Below, in pieces: positions 44,082 to 54,906 of a stretch of 55,937 bases of DNA; the first letter of the stretch is position 1; every line of letters starts with the position of its first letter. Below the pieces are notes generated by a model. It was given only the letters and a program-made list of their open reading frames with translations, made no database searches and was not told the origin of the DNA. The stretch comes from Nemertoderma westbladi (Eukaryota > Xenacoelomorpha > Nemertodermatida > Nemertodermatidae), in assembly GCA_032718475.1 (NCBI GenBank), contig JAUCBJ010005898.1:1-55937 (forward strand), given 5' to 3'. The translations under genes were made by a program, and so were the position numbers.

Positions 44082-44135
44082 ACTGAGATATTTCTCTACA
44101 GAGGGGTCACAAGTTGAGTCCGAGCCCGGAGAGAC
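43941..44135. repeat. 61-bp repeat, three units, with G23 in the first
   Basis: Units contain TCTTTAAACTGAGATATTTC, TCTACAGGGGGGTCACAAG and TTGAGTCCGAGCCCGGAGAG. Only in the first unit is the short G run expanded to 23 G (43962-43984). The same triplet occurs in the right copy (47052-47255), where the run is interrupted by one T. Confidence 0.9.
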
Positions 44136-44294
44136 TCATTGATGTTTTTTTTTATACTGGGGAATATTGGGTCGGCAATCGAAATAAATAATAGTACAAA
44201 TAATAAAATAATAACACAAAGTACATGTTAATAATATGAAGTAGAAATATCAAGTACCTCAAAATAATATAAAGTAAAGATGTATTTTTATTGA

Positions 44295-44312
44295 GGGGGG
44301 GGGGGGGGGGGG
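44295..44312 (+). repeat. Poly(G) tract, 18 nt
   Basis: G18, paralogous to G19 at 47413-47431 in the right copy of the duplication. Confidence 0.95.
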
Positions 44313-45659
44313 ACACACCCAGTGCGTTCTAACTACAGAGCGAAACAAACTAGAGAACTGTTGGGAAACTGACGTCGGAAATGAAATAATCGATAAGGAT
44401 AATGCCCATAACAAAACTTTTAGCTCAGTGGGATGCTTTTCTCATCTTTTGGCAGACAGACAGATCGACAGACAGACATAATCGACTTAGCTAAATATGA
44501 AAACTGACAGTGGATATGAAATCAGCGACCAGGAAAACCACAACAAAAGTTTTAGCTTGATGTTCTTATATTTTGACAGACAGATTGTTGGACGGACGGT
44601 CAGACAGACAATAGTTTTCGTTAAAACTGAAAACTGACATTTGTAATAAATGTTGACAGATAAACCGTCAGAAACGCAATCCCAGATAGACAGACACTTT
44701 TCACAGACACTACACAGAGCAGCAGAGTAAGGTTAACATTATCGCTCATAACTTTTGAACTACTGTACATTAGCTATTACTAAACGGTTTGAAATTTTTC
44801 AAATCCTCATAAAAATCTGCACCAGGTGGGATTGAAAATGGAAAATCGATTTTTTCTGAATTAGTGAAACCCCCTTAAACTATATATGGTAAATTATAAG
44901 CCCTCATAATGTATTTTCCCCTTAAAACGACGTAATTAACACAACAAATCAATGCCCCCACCAAACTACAGAACTATGTTTTACTACTCTACTTGTCTAC
45001 TTTGTTATTGCCCTATGTAGAGTTAGTTGGCCTTATTGAATAGATATCATTTTTGGATCAAAAAATTACTGTAGAAACAGATTTTCCATCATCGATTATC
45101 TCCAAAAGCATAATATAGTGAGTGTGGATGAATGGCCATTATGAGTAATCTATATTCCTTTACACTGTGTAGCAGTGCACTGTATAAAAAAGTTGGCCCA
45201 TAAGTTTTAGAGTTTTAACTTTCTAGTAGGCCTTGGGTACAATGCAGCAATTAATAATGTGGCCTTGGAAAGTGTGGTAGGCCTATTTCACTTTCTTTAC
45301 CCATTCCAGCATTTGCAGAGTTCAGAGTATTCTTAATTTATTCGCGACTATTCAGCCATATCATGTACCAGTACAGTACCTTAATCTTATTAAACATATG
45401 TTTTACAGTACGGTACCAGTACTGTTACAGTGGTACAGAGTTACCGGTACCGTCTTCAGGTTGTTGGTGCCACCAACCAATCGGCTCGGCAAAGGCAACC
45501 ATGCAGCCATGGAAGTTTTGAAATTATGCAGACTTAAGTCTGACTGCATATTGTCAGGTTGTACCAGCTGACCTTTAGATCAGACCTTAAAGAGACCTAC
45601 ATCGTCAAGGCCAAGTCATAGTACCGGTATCTTCTATATCAACCCGTCAGCCGAAGGAA

Positions 45660-45935
45660 ACTGGGGAAATCCCGGTGGATTGGAAGGACGTACCGGTATG
45701 AGCTCTCGGCCTACAAACAAGGGGAATCGCAGCCGAGGATTTGAAGGACGTACCGGTATGAGCTCTCGGCCTACAAACAAGGGGAATCCCAGCCGAGGTT
45801 TCAAAGGACGTGCCGGTATGAGCTCTCGGCCTACAAACAAGGGGAATCCCAGCCGAGGAATCGAAGGACGTACCGGTATGAGCTCTCGGCCTACAAACAA
45901 GGGGAATCCCAGCCAAGGATTCGAAGGACGTACTG
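45660..45935. repeat. 60-bp minisatellite, about 4.5 units
   Basis: Units of GAAGGACGTACCGGTATGAG, CTCTCGGCCTACAAACAAGG and GGAATCCCAGCCGAGGATTC lie exactly between the two copies of the THAP-element duplication. The 60-bp period keeps both strands open with 20-residue repeats; I do not call these as genes. Confidence 0.92.
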
Positions 45936-46123
45936 GCTGACCAGGTGTATGTTCCGGACTACCTATACAGCAGTACCGTTAGTAGGCCTATCAGAGTAGG
46001 CTGAGTGAGTTACTGCTGTACTGAGTCTGAGATACGAATGGTTTTATTACCAGCAACCGGTAAATTTTATGGCTGCTCAATGTTTAGGCATACTAATAAT
46101 ATCAATAAGTTATTATCAATTAT

Positions 46124-46622
46124 AATGGGAAGGAAATGCTCTGTCGCTCTGTGGGTTACTGCAGAACTGGATATGTGTCCAAGAATGTTGCACCAGGTGT
46201 AAGGTGAACCAGATGATCACATAACTGTGTACAGCTTTCCGAAGGATGATTCAGAGCAGGATTCCTGGTTGGCTTGGTTTCCAAATCGTATTGATCCAAC
46301 TAAGATTACTTGTAACATGGGGGTGTGCAGGAAACACTGGCCGGATTACATTTCACTAAAGCGGAGTGTGGGGCGCTATTTAGTCCCAGCTGTCCCACCC
46401 TCAATATTTCCAGTTGCAGCACCATCGGTGATCCCAACTCCCCCGCCACCAGCTCGTCCAACCTCGCGCTCAAGCATAGAAGTACGAAATCCTGCTGTTG
46501 ATGAGTTGTGTGCGTTTTTAACCAAAGATAAAATTACTGCACTACATTACTTTCTGAAATTCAGAAAAGATTTCCCGGAGCTCCAATGGCAACATCCCGA
46601 GATGAATCGTGGTAATGTTTAG
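46124..46622 (+). pseudogene. THAP-like frame, inactivated duplicate
   Basis: Same zinc-finger frame as at 42994, but codon 26 is TAA (46201-46203) instead of CAA, which ends translation before the YSFPKDD motif. The frame reopens downstream, and a 13-bp deletion changes the C-terminus to PEMNRGNV. Confidence 0.75.
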
Positions 46623-47199
46623 CGAGGAGAGAAATGGACCCATTCATTATTGGTCTATATATCTTAAAGCATATAGGCCTGCTCCTGCAGAGACCGCGGT
46701 GGACAATAGTTCTACAGTGACGAAACTTTATTATGAAGTTTATAATAAACTGACTCTTGTGAAACACCCCAACTTTGCTTCTGAAGTTTCATATTGGTCC
46801 CAACTTACCAAACTCGTAAATTTCATCAAGCATTTTCAACAGAATGATAAAATTGCACATAATTTAGAATTCCTAATTCACGCGATCACAATATTAAACT
46901 CACCTAAAAATGGAAAAATTTATTCGCGTAAAGACCTAATCACAGCATTGGAGTGCTATGCTACGTCACGATCATGCTACTCGAAAGTACCTCAACTTGT
47001 ACCATTACCGTCAATCAGATTATTGCAGAAAATTACCAGTGCATGCTCTAATCTCTTTAAACTGAGATATTTCTCTACAGGGGGGTGGGGGGGGGGGGGG
47101 GGTCACAAGTTGAGTCCGAGCCCGGAGAGACTCTTTAAACTGAGATATTTCTCTACAGGGGGGTCACAAGTTGAGTCCGAGCCCGGAGAGACTCTTTAA
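46609..47199 (+). pseudogene. Second THAP-element frame, duplicate
   Basis: Near-identical to 43490-44081, with a few substitutions (for example LECYATSRSC versus LEFYSTSRSC), and it keeps PLPSIRLLQKI. It follows a prematurely terminated first frame, so it is unlikely to be expressed as part of a full protein. Confidence 0.5.
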
Positions 47200-48556
47200 A
47201 CTGAGATATTTCTCTACAGAGGGGTCACAAGTTGAGTCCGAGCCCGGAGAGACTCATTGATGTTTTTTTTTATACTGGGGAATATTGGGTCAGCAATCGA
47301 AATAAATAATAGTACAAATAATAAAATAATAACACAAAGTACATGTTAATAATATGAAGTAGAAATATCAAGTACCTCAAAATAATATAAAGTAAAGATG
47401 TATTTTTATTGAGGGGGGGGGGGGGGGGGGGCACACCCAGTGCGTTCTAACTACAGAGCGAAACAAACTAGAGAACTGTTGGGAAACTGACGTCGGAAAT
47501 GAAATAATCGATAAGGATAATGCCCATAACAAAACTTTTAGCTCAGTGGAATGCTTTTCTCATCTTTTGGCAGACAGACAGATCGACAGACAGACATAAT
47601 CGACTTAGCTAAATATGAAAACTGACAGTGGATATGAAATCAGCGACCAGGAAAACCACAACAAAAGTTTTAGCTTGGTGATGTTCTTATATTTTGACAG
47701 ACAGATCGTTGGTTAACATTATCGCTCATAACTTTTGAACTACTGTACATTAGCTATTACTAAACGGTTTGAAATTTTTCAAATCCTCATAAAAATCTGC
47801 ACCAGGTGGGATTGAAAATGGAAAATCGATTTTTTCTGAATTAGTGAAACCCCCTTAAACTATATATGGTAAATTACAAGCCCTCACAATGTATTTTCCC
47901 CTTAAAACGACGTAATTAACACAACAAATCAATGCCCCCACCAAACTACAGAACTATGTTTTACTACTCTACTTGTCTACTTTGTTATTGCCCTATGTAG
48001 AGTTAGTTGGCCTTATTGAATAGATATCATTTTTGGATCAAAAAATTACTGTAGAAACAGATTTTCCATCATCGATTATCTCCAAAAGCATAATATAGTG
48101 AGTGTGGATGAATGGCCATTATGAGTAATCTATATTCCTTTACACTGTGTAGCAGTGCACTGTATAAAAAAGTTGGCCCATAAGTTTTAGAGTTTTAACT
48201 TTCTAGTAGGCCTTGGGTACAATGCAGCAATTAATAATGTGGCCTTGGAAAGTGTGGTAGGCCTATTTAACTTTCTTCACCCATTCCAGCATTTGCAGAG
48301 TTCAGAGTATTCTTAATTTATTCGCGACTATTCAGCCATATCATGTACCAGTACAGTACCTTAATCTTATTAAACATATGTTTTACAGTACGGTACCAGT
48401 ACTGTTACAGTGGTACAGAGTTACCGGTACCGTCTTCAGGTTGTTGGTGCCACCAACCAATCGGCTCGGCAAAGGCAACCATGCAGCCATGGAAGTTTTG
48501 AAATTATGCAGACTTAAGTCTGCTGCATATTGTCAGGTTGTACCAGCTGACCTTTA

Positions 48557-49259
48557 TACCATGTCCCGGTATCCACTACTGCACTAGGTACCCCAAAAGC
48601 CCTATACTGCAATACCCAGCAACGTTTTGGAATTGTACCGGTACTCAAACAACTCGCCATCAAGACCACCGCCTGTCTGTCGCAGTGTCGTTGGCGACCT
48701 CGACTTTTGGTATCGCTACTGCGCTTGCGGTATGGGCAAATTGGACTAACCGATGAGCGAGACCCGAGGACTGAAGAATGCATTGAATTTTTTGAGCACT
48801 GTGGACTTCTATGACATCGATGCCAATGCGAAAGTTTTTTTTTAAGTAAAAGTTTGGTTAAATTTTCTTAATTATTTATTTAAATTTCTTAAGTACCGAA
48901 TTTGGGATTGAATTGCTCAATTTTAATCTATTTGTATCTAATAACTGACCCTCGTCCTGCATGAAGGCCCCACAAACGTGTATTTCGTTACATACGCATC
49001 TTGTGTACATTATATAATATTATAATGCTACTATAACACTATAATAATTATTATATAATACTCTAAGCTGGAACTAAATTCAAAAATTCAACCATAAACA
49101 ATGGCTACAGTATTTCTGTATATAGTAATATACACGTATTAAAGTATATATCGATTATATACATTAAAAATTTCATTAGGGTTAATATGCAACATACAAT
49201 AGAACCTTGGGAGAGTTATGTAAGATATCGAATATAGGGTGTATTATATAAAACAGTGG
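48557..49259. other. Unassigned stretch
   Basis: AT-rich, no supported gene. A short frame at 48538-48756 spans the duplication boundary and has no recognisable domain. Confidence 0.4.
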
Positions 49260-49319
49260 GTTTAGATTGCTACACTGCTACATTGCTATGTTAAGTGGGC
49301 GGTTGTATGTATTGGTGTC

Positions 49320-49880
49320 CATTAAAGCATTGGTGAAGTTTCTGTCTCGTTTGGCCTATGTAGTATAGTGTAGGGTGGCAGTGACACCAGGCCAAGTAAC
49401 ATACAGTATGGGACTTACATGTATAGTGTCCTTTTATCTTTTCACCCCAAGGTGTCTGTTGTATGTCAGTGATAGTTTTGCATGTAAGGCAGCGGCTAGA
49501 ATTACATGGTTCGTTAGTGGTATTGTTTGTGTGTGTTTGTGTGTGTTTGTGAGTTTTATTTTTGGTTAGTATTTGTCCTTGTGATGTGGGGTTAGTAGAT
49601 TAGTGTCTTTAGGTCTAGTTCGGGGAGTTCAATGTCTAAGTTTGTTAAGGAGGTTCTGGGGGTACTGCCTGAGTAGACATTCGCCAAGGAATTCGTCTCT
49701 GAATTTGGTATAGTTGTTAGTCTCGCTACATCTGCGGTAGATGTCTAGAAGTTTGCTACGAATGCCTCGGTTGCAAATATCCAGTAGTGATACATTACTA
49801 CCACCACATAGATACATCGAAAAAACTACATAGCTGGGTTTGGTTTTCAAAGATGCCAGGTGTACTAAAACCATAAGTGC
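49320..49880 (-). mobile_element. Penelope-like element fragment with GIY-YIG endonuclease
   Basis: The minus strand reads an RT C-terminal segment (SLLDICNRGIRSKLLDIYRR and FLGECLLRQYPQNLLNKL, 49629-49874). After a degenerate gap comes PCNSSRCLTCKTI, then HYTCKSHTVCYLAWCHCHP and LYYIGQTRQKLHQCFNGHQ. The CxxxRCxTC cluster followed by a YIGQT...L...FNGH block is the linker and GIY-YIG nuclease arrangement of endonuclease-bearing Penelope-like retroelements. The 5' RT domain is missing and the linker has stops, so it is a dead 3' fragment. Confidence 0.7.
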
Positions 49881-50000
49881 AATTTTTACCTTACCTCCTC
49901 TTATAGTCGTAATTGGCTTTGTGGAATTATTAATAATTAAACATTAATTACATTAGTTGTTAATTTCCAGTTGGGTTTTAGTTTTATAAGGCTTCATACG

Positions 50001-50070
50001 GCGCAGTGGCGAAGTTGGTAGAGCGTTGGACTTGGAATCTATACATGCCGAGTTCAATCGCACTTTCCGG
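50001..50070 (+). other. tRNA-like sequence, probable SINE head
   Basis: GTGGCGAAGTTGGTAGAGCG resembles an A box and D arm; GAGTTCAATCG is a weakened B box. The acceptor stem is not convincing, so I do not call a functional tRNA gene. Confidence 0.35.
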
Positions 50071-50460
50071 TGATTTTTTTTGGTAGTAAGCCATTCACAG
50101 AGTGTGGAAGCAAGACGGTTTAGACCGTCGTCATTAACCATGCTATTATTGTATACTGATTGAGCTATGATTGTATTCTGACATTACGAGCAACTGCCAC
50201 TAAAACTCAGTTATTCTATCGGCCTCCGGCCTTTCAGATACCACAAGCCTTTCAGCAGCCAGCAGACGCGGCGACGCGTACTATCCAAAAACAAACACAC
50301 CGGTCGTGATTCCCTCGCCAACTCGGGGATCCCGTCACAGTGACGGGAGGGAAAATTCCATTTGTTTTTTTTAATTTACGACCATCTCAAACGAAATTGT
50401 TTCAAACCGTATACACCACAAAGGAAAACTTACTAGTGTATGGTACTAAAGGCAGGGCCA

Positions 50461-50547
50461 GGATACGATACGATACGATACGATACGATACGATACGATA
50501 CGATACGATACGATACGATACGATACGATACGATACGATACGATACG
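50461..50547. repeat. (CGATA)n microsatellite in hAT-like arm
   Basis: About 17 perfect ATACG units continue into diverged ATACGAAA copies to about 50660. The matching right arm (54165-54312) is an older, scrambled version in inverted orientation. Confidence 0.95.
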
Positions 50548-50900
50548 AAAATACAAACCAATTTTTCATGATTCGATACGATACGTATGCAATTTTGTGA
50601 AAATACGATACGATACGAAAAATCCAAGATACGATACGAAATACGAAAAAAGTTTCATATTTTTTTCGTAACGTATTTTATCTAAGAGTTGATAAAAAAC
50701 ATTTTGTATTACACTTAGAAACTCATAAATTATCTATATAATAGGCAAGTATTTTTGTTTCAATGTTCCAGACCAGTATGCTTGCTACCAGGCCATGGCT
50801 TGCTACTACAGCGGGCAATAGTGTACCAATTCTCCACTGTCTACAACATCCATAAGGACGTTATGCAATACGGCCCAATAATAGGCGTTACCAGAATACC

Positions 50901-52095
50901 ATGCTATTATATGCATACTACCATATGCGGCTCTACCATTGGGCTGAATCTCACAATATTCTTCCCGATGAGCAATATGGATTTCGTCGTGGCCGATCAA
51001 CCTTAATGGCTGTACAGAAACTGCGCTCTGCAATTGTCTCTACTTTTAGTCAAGGAGGACAACTCTATTGTGTATTCATTGATTTTTCTAAAGCTTTCGA
51101 CTCTGTCGACCGTCCAAAGTTATGCTCTAAGCTGTGTACTCTTTGCGTAAGCTCAAAATTTATTGCTGTAATTTGGTCTCTCATAGCTTGTAATTTCATA
51201 AGAATTAGCATCGGTTGTTATTTGCTGCCCCCAATTATCCAATTAGTCGGTGTGGTGCAGGGTGATAAACTATCTCCTCTTCTATTTTCATTATTTATTG
51301 CTGATCTACCCGCAGCCATTGCCGGTATCGGTTTATTTTGTTTATTGTATGCCGATGATTTAGCCATTTATAGTAGCTCGCTCGCTTCATTACAACAGTC
51401 TCTAGATAATTTAAGTACCTACTGCGATGACAATCTATTAACCGTTAACTTGAGAAAAACTAAAGCCATCAAGTTCCGAAGAGGAGGTCGCATGGCTGCC
51501 ACAGATATACTCAAATACAAAGGGAACGAAATCAAGTTTGTAAATTCTTTTAATTACCTGGGGTTCATTCTAACGTCCAAAAACACTTCGACGGGTCACT
51601 ATGTCCACCTTCGGAAAAGAGGAGTAAGTGCGTCGGTGCGCATTGCATCTCTCGTAGTTCTCTCTTCGGTTTCGCTGGAAACAGCAAAGAAATTGTGGAA
51701 TCTGGTAGTTTTACCTTCGTGCACTTATGGTTGCTCAACGTTTATACAAAGTGACGACGTTTCAGCGCTAGATCATGTCGTCAAATGCCGCGGGTTTTTC
51801 TTCAAACTCTGGTGTGGCCTGAGCAAATTTGCTTCAACGACGCGGTTACTAGATGCCATTGATAACAATTCAGTACACGATATCAATCTAGCTAATCTAA
51901 CAGCTAAAAGAAGACGTATCGCGGCGCAATATATTAGTAACGGATACCATCACAAGCTATGCTCCAAAGCTAACTGCTGGCGTCCCCAAGATGATTGCCA
52001 TTGTCGGCTCTGTAATTCTCCAGCAAGAATTGAACACGCTCAGGTCTACTCTGCGCTTCCACAAAACATACCTGCTTTCAAACTCGCAGTCCATC
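50901..52095 (+). pseudogene. LINE reverse transcriptase interrupted by a TTAA element
   Basis: An open frame of about 398 codons: GFRRGRST, VFIDFSKAFDSVDR (motif A), GVVQGDKLSPLLFSLFIADL (motif B), LLYADDLAIYSS (motif C), NLRKTKAIKF and YLGFILT, then a C-terminal Cys/His cluster (CSKANCWRPQDDCHCRLC). At 52095 the frame meets a transposon inserted at TTAA; on the far side, from 53605, the reading resumes for four codons to a TAA at 53615-53617. The N-terminal RT region and any endonuclease upstream are lost or degenerate. A non-LTR element of uncertain clade, distinct from the RTE-like family. Confidence 0.85.
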
Positions 52096-52099
52096 TTAA

Positions 52100-53600
52100 C
52101 CCTATTAGTACCGGGCTATAAAATGTTGTACAAATACCGGGAGGGGGTCATATTGACCCCCCCCTCTAAAATCTACAAATATTTACGAAAACGTCTGATT
52201 TTTTGTTTGTACGTAGGTATCACTTGTCTGGATCCGACCGAAAAAAAAAATTTTCGAAAAAATGTACTGGGGTGGCTTTATTGCAGCACCAAAATTACAA
52301 GTAGTGCACAATTTTCACAAAATTTGAAAGTTACATTTTCGGCTAATTATTTTTCAATACAGGTTTTCTGGGGTGCAAAATACATTGGAAAATATTTAAA
52401 AATGATATGATTACTATAAATGGCTGTTTACTCCTCTCTGCGTAGGAAAAAAATGAAAAAAACAAGTAACCAGCACTTTTCAGTTAGAACACAAAATTTT
52501 TAATTCACTTATACGATGCTATAAATTCACATTTTCAGGTTTTCGAGGGCGCTGATTCTAATGGAATACATTTCTAATATGCCAGATCATTGCTACTTGT
52601 ATTTTTCGGCGTAATTTTCAAATTTTGGTGCTAGCACCAAATTTCGTACTCATCACCAAAAAGTACAAGTTTGCGATGTCCAGTGCTGTTTTTATTGATT
52701 CCATCGGATTCAGGACCCTCATAAACCCGTATAACGCAAGAAACAAGGTGATACTATTTACTTATCAATTTGCATATTTTCCAAAATTTGGTGCTGGCAC
52801 AACAATTTTCACCCACCGGCGAAAAATACAAGTTTGAGAACTCTTATAAAATTTTTACTGATTCCATTGAATTCAGAACCATCACGAACCCGTATAACGC
52901 AAGAAACAAGGTGACACAATCAATTGATATATTTGATGGTTTTCAAAATTTGGTGCTAGCACCACATTTTGCACCCACATCCGAAAAATACAAGTTTGAG
53001 ATGTCTAGTTCGATAATTATATTTTCCATTGAATTCAGAACAGCCATAAACCTCTTAAAACGCAAGAAATAAATTGTCACAAGCAATTTTGTATATTGAA
53101 TGGATTTTCAAAATTTCGTGCTAGCACCAAAATTAACACACAGCACCGAAAAATACAAGTTTGATACGCTTGGTGCAACTCGTATATATTTCATCGAATC
53201 CAGAACCCCAAAAAACCCCAATTGCGTAAAAAACAAGTTTCAAACAATCAATTTACAAAATTGACTTATTTCAAAATTTGGTGCTGGCACCAAAATTTGG
53301 CACCCATCGAAAAAAACAAGTTTGAAATTTCTAAATCAATTTATATGAATTCCATCCAATTTCTAACACCAAAAAACCGGTGTAAATCAAAAATAGAGAT
53401 GTTACAATTCATATTTAATGAAATGTAATTTTCAAAAAACGTCTCAAAAAAAGTGCCAAAAGTAGGTTTCACTACCATGAAGACAATAGATTTTTAGGAA
53501 AAGTCATAAAATTTCAGATTCCCAACTGCGTGTGTTTCAGAATTATAATAAAAAAACCACGGGAGGGGTCATATTGACCCCCCCCCCGGGTTTAATAGGG
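52100..53600. mobile_element. Complete non-autonomous TTAA element (piggyBac-like)
   Basis: A 1501-bp element flanked by TTAA on both sides (52096-52099 and 53601-53604). Its ends are CCCTATTAGTACCGGG on the left and CCCGGGTTTAATAGGG on the right, inverted with respect to each other over CCCTATTA. TTAA target duplication and CCC-starting ends are hallmarks of piggyBac-type transposons. The palindrome GGGGTCATATTGACCCC lies just inside each end. No transposase frame is present. Fragments of the same family occur at 3780-4236 and 55262-55450. Confidence 0.88.
52610..53420. repeat. Five ~160-bp degenerate repeats in TTAA element
   Basis: Units start with AAAATTTGGTGCTAGCACCA-like palindromes at about 52618, 52783, 52946, 53106 and 53272. 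Each is followed by a conserved order of AAAATACAAGTTTGA, a TTCCAT(T/C)GAATTCAGAAC block and CCCGTATAACGCAAGAAACA. Divergence between units is considerable. Confidence 0.8.
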
Positions 53601-54330
53601 TTAACAGCCTTATTTAATCTATGTTTTCTTTAAGTATGTTTTATTTATTTATTAATAATTTTACTGCTAATTTTAACAATCCGATGCGGATTAAATTACA
53701 GCTCATCATCATCATTATATGCATACTGTACTACTGTTATTTATTGAAAATTCGGAATTTGATGCAGGGGGCCTATGGAATAAAATTCAAAACTTCAATT
53801 TCGAAGTTAAACTATACGAGAATAAAGCAATAATGTTTTATTTATTTTATTATCCCACTATAATGCCGTATCATATCATCAAAGGCCTTGTAGGCACTAT
53901 TAGAGTTCTCCTCAAAATTTATTTAAACTGTTATTATATTATATTTCAGTGGTCTTTCTATCATTATTCTACAGTTAATTAATTACAATGTGATTAACGA
54001 TCCTCCTGGTTTACACATTTTATTGACATAATAAAACTGTAAGCTGTAACCTAATTTATACACTAATTTTGAGAAAAAAAATGTAAAGAAATAAGGTAAC
54101 AACAAATATAATAATTGAGGGTCTCTGGTTTGACTGTTGAAAACATTAATATTTACACAAAATAATAAGATACGAAAATACGATACGAAATACGAAAAAT
54201 ATTTATTCGTATTATACGATACGAAGTCAATTTTTATATACGATACGAAATTCCATACGAATAAAATACTGCGACACGAAATACGAAAATCCGTTTTCGT
54301 ATTGCATCGTATCCTGTCCCTGACTAAAGG

Positions 54331-54906
54331 TAACATAACATTAAATTGAATTTATTACCTTAAAGACTGAAATTTTCCAGAAAATATAATTCCCATCCTG
54401 TCATGATAATTTCTTGCCATTCTCATCTTTAGAGTAGGATTTTGTAAAAACGGTACCAATTCTCAATTAATCACTATTAAATCCATAAAATACAACAATG
54501 TGTTGGTTTAAAAATAAACACGGATATTTATTAGCTATTAAAAGAAATAGACCTCAGAGTTGACGAATTTAGGATCATTACCTCCTTAGTTGGGTGTGGG
54601 TTGGGCGAATCCCATGCAAAATTTCATTTGCCTAGGTCTGGGTGACCAATAATGTATTGCTCTGAGAGACTGCAGAGTTAGGCATCATATAATAATTATT
54701 TATTACCACTAAAATGTGAAACGACTGCAACATACATGTTGTATAGGCCTACAACTATACTGTAAGTTGGTCTCCAGGAATTGCACTAGGCCATCTGTAT
54801 CTCCAATCTTCAACAAAATGAAAGTAAATGGTATTTTTATGAACGGTTCTATATCACTTATTAATAAGGACATTATAAAGTAATAATATGTGGGACTAAT
54901 ACATAC
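54331..54906. other. Gene 1 intron, proximal to B exon
   Basis: AT-rich sequence between the hAT-like nest and the B exon at 54907; nothing recognised. Confidence 0.5.

Larger units (their letters stand above)
42563..45240 (+). mobile_element. THAP-like DNA transposon, left copy
   Basis: Sequence at 42563-42700 (AAGGCCTACTAGAA, CTCTAAAACTTATGGGCC, CACTGCTACACAGTGTA, AAGATTACT) is repeated as an imperfect reverse complement at about 45140-45240. Terminal inverted repeats of roughly 100 bp therefore bracket two reading frames, homopolymer tracts and a 61-bp tandem repeat. A zinc-finger frame with a THAP-like CxxH and a second frame with a PLPSIRLLQKI motif suggest a P/THAP-related transposon that has lost its catalytic part. 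The exact ends and target duplication are not resolved. Confidence 0.6.
45931..48556 (+). mobile_element. THAP-like element, right (duplicate) copy
   Basis: From the GGCTGACCAGGTGTATG block to CCAGCTGACCTTTA this repeats 42800-45577 at very high identity in direct orientation. Differences seen: a nonsense CAA to TAA, a 13-bp deletion at the frame overlap, a ~131-bp deletion in the GACAGACAGA region, and homopolymer length changes. The left terminal inverted repeat lies outside the duplicated unit, so this copy has only the right one (about 48120-48232). Confidence 0.85.
50453..54322. mobile_element. hAT-like element hosting two nested transposons
   Basis: The ends CAGGGCCAGGATACGATACG (left) and the complement of CGTATCCTGTCCCTG (right, ending 54322) form terminal inverted repeats starting CAGGG. 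They are flanked by an exact 8-bp duplication ACTAAAGG (50445-50452 and 54323-54330). CAGGG-type ends with 8-bp duplications are characteristic of hAT elements. CGATA-type repeats extend inward from both ends, so the original element was probably a short, non-autonomous, repeat-filled one. A LINE, itself interrupted by a TTAA element, occupies the middle. Confidence 0.8.

Noticed and set aside
45634-45940. 20-residue repeat proteins on both strands
   Set aside because: Readings of the 60-bp minisatellite at the THAP-element duplication junction.
50001-50070. Functional tRNA gene
   Set aside because: The B box is degenerate and no convincing acceptor stem could be drawn by eye; more likely a SINE head.
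50340-50627. Tandem-repeat peptides DTIRY and SYRIV
   Set aside because: Translations of the (ATACG)n microsatellite.
52096-52121. LINE protein ending in NPISTGL
   Set aside because: These last residues are encoded by the inserted TTAA element; the same peptide appears at the unrelated element end near 4215-4236.
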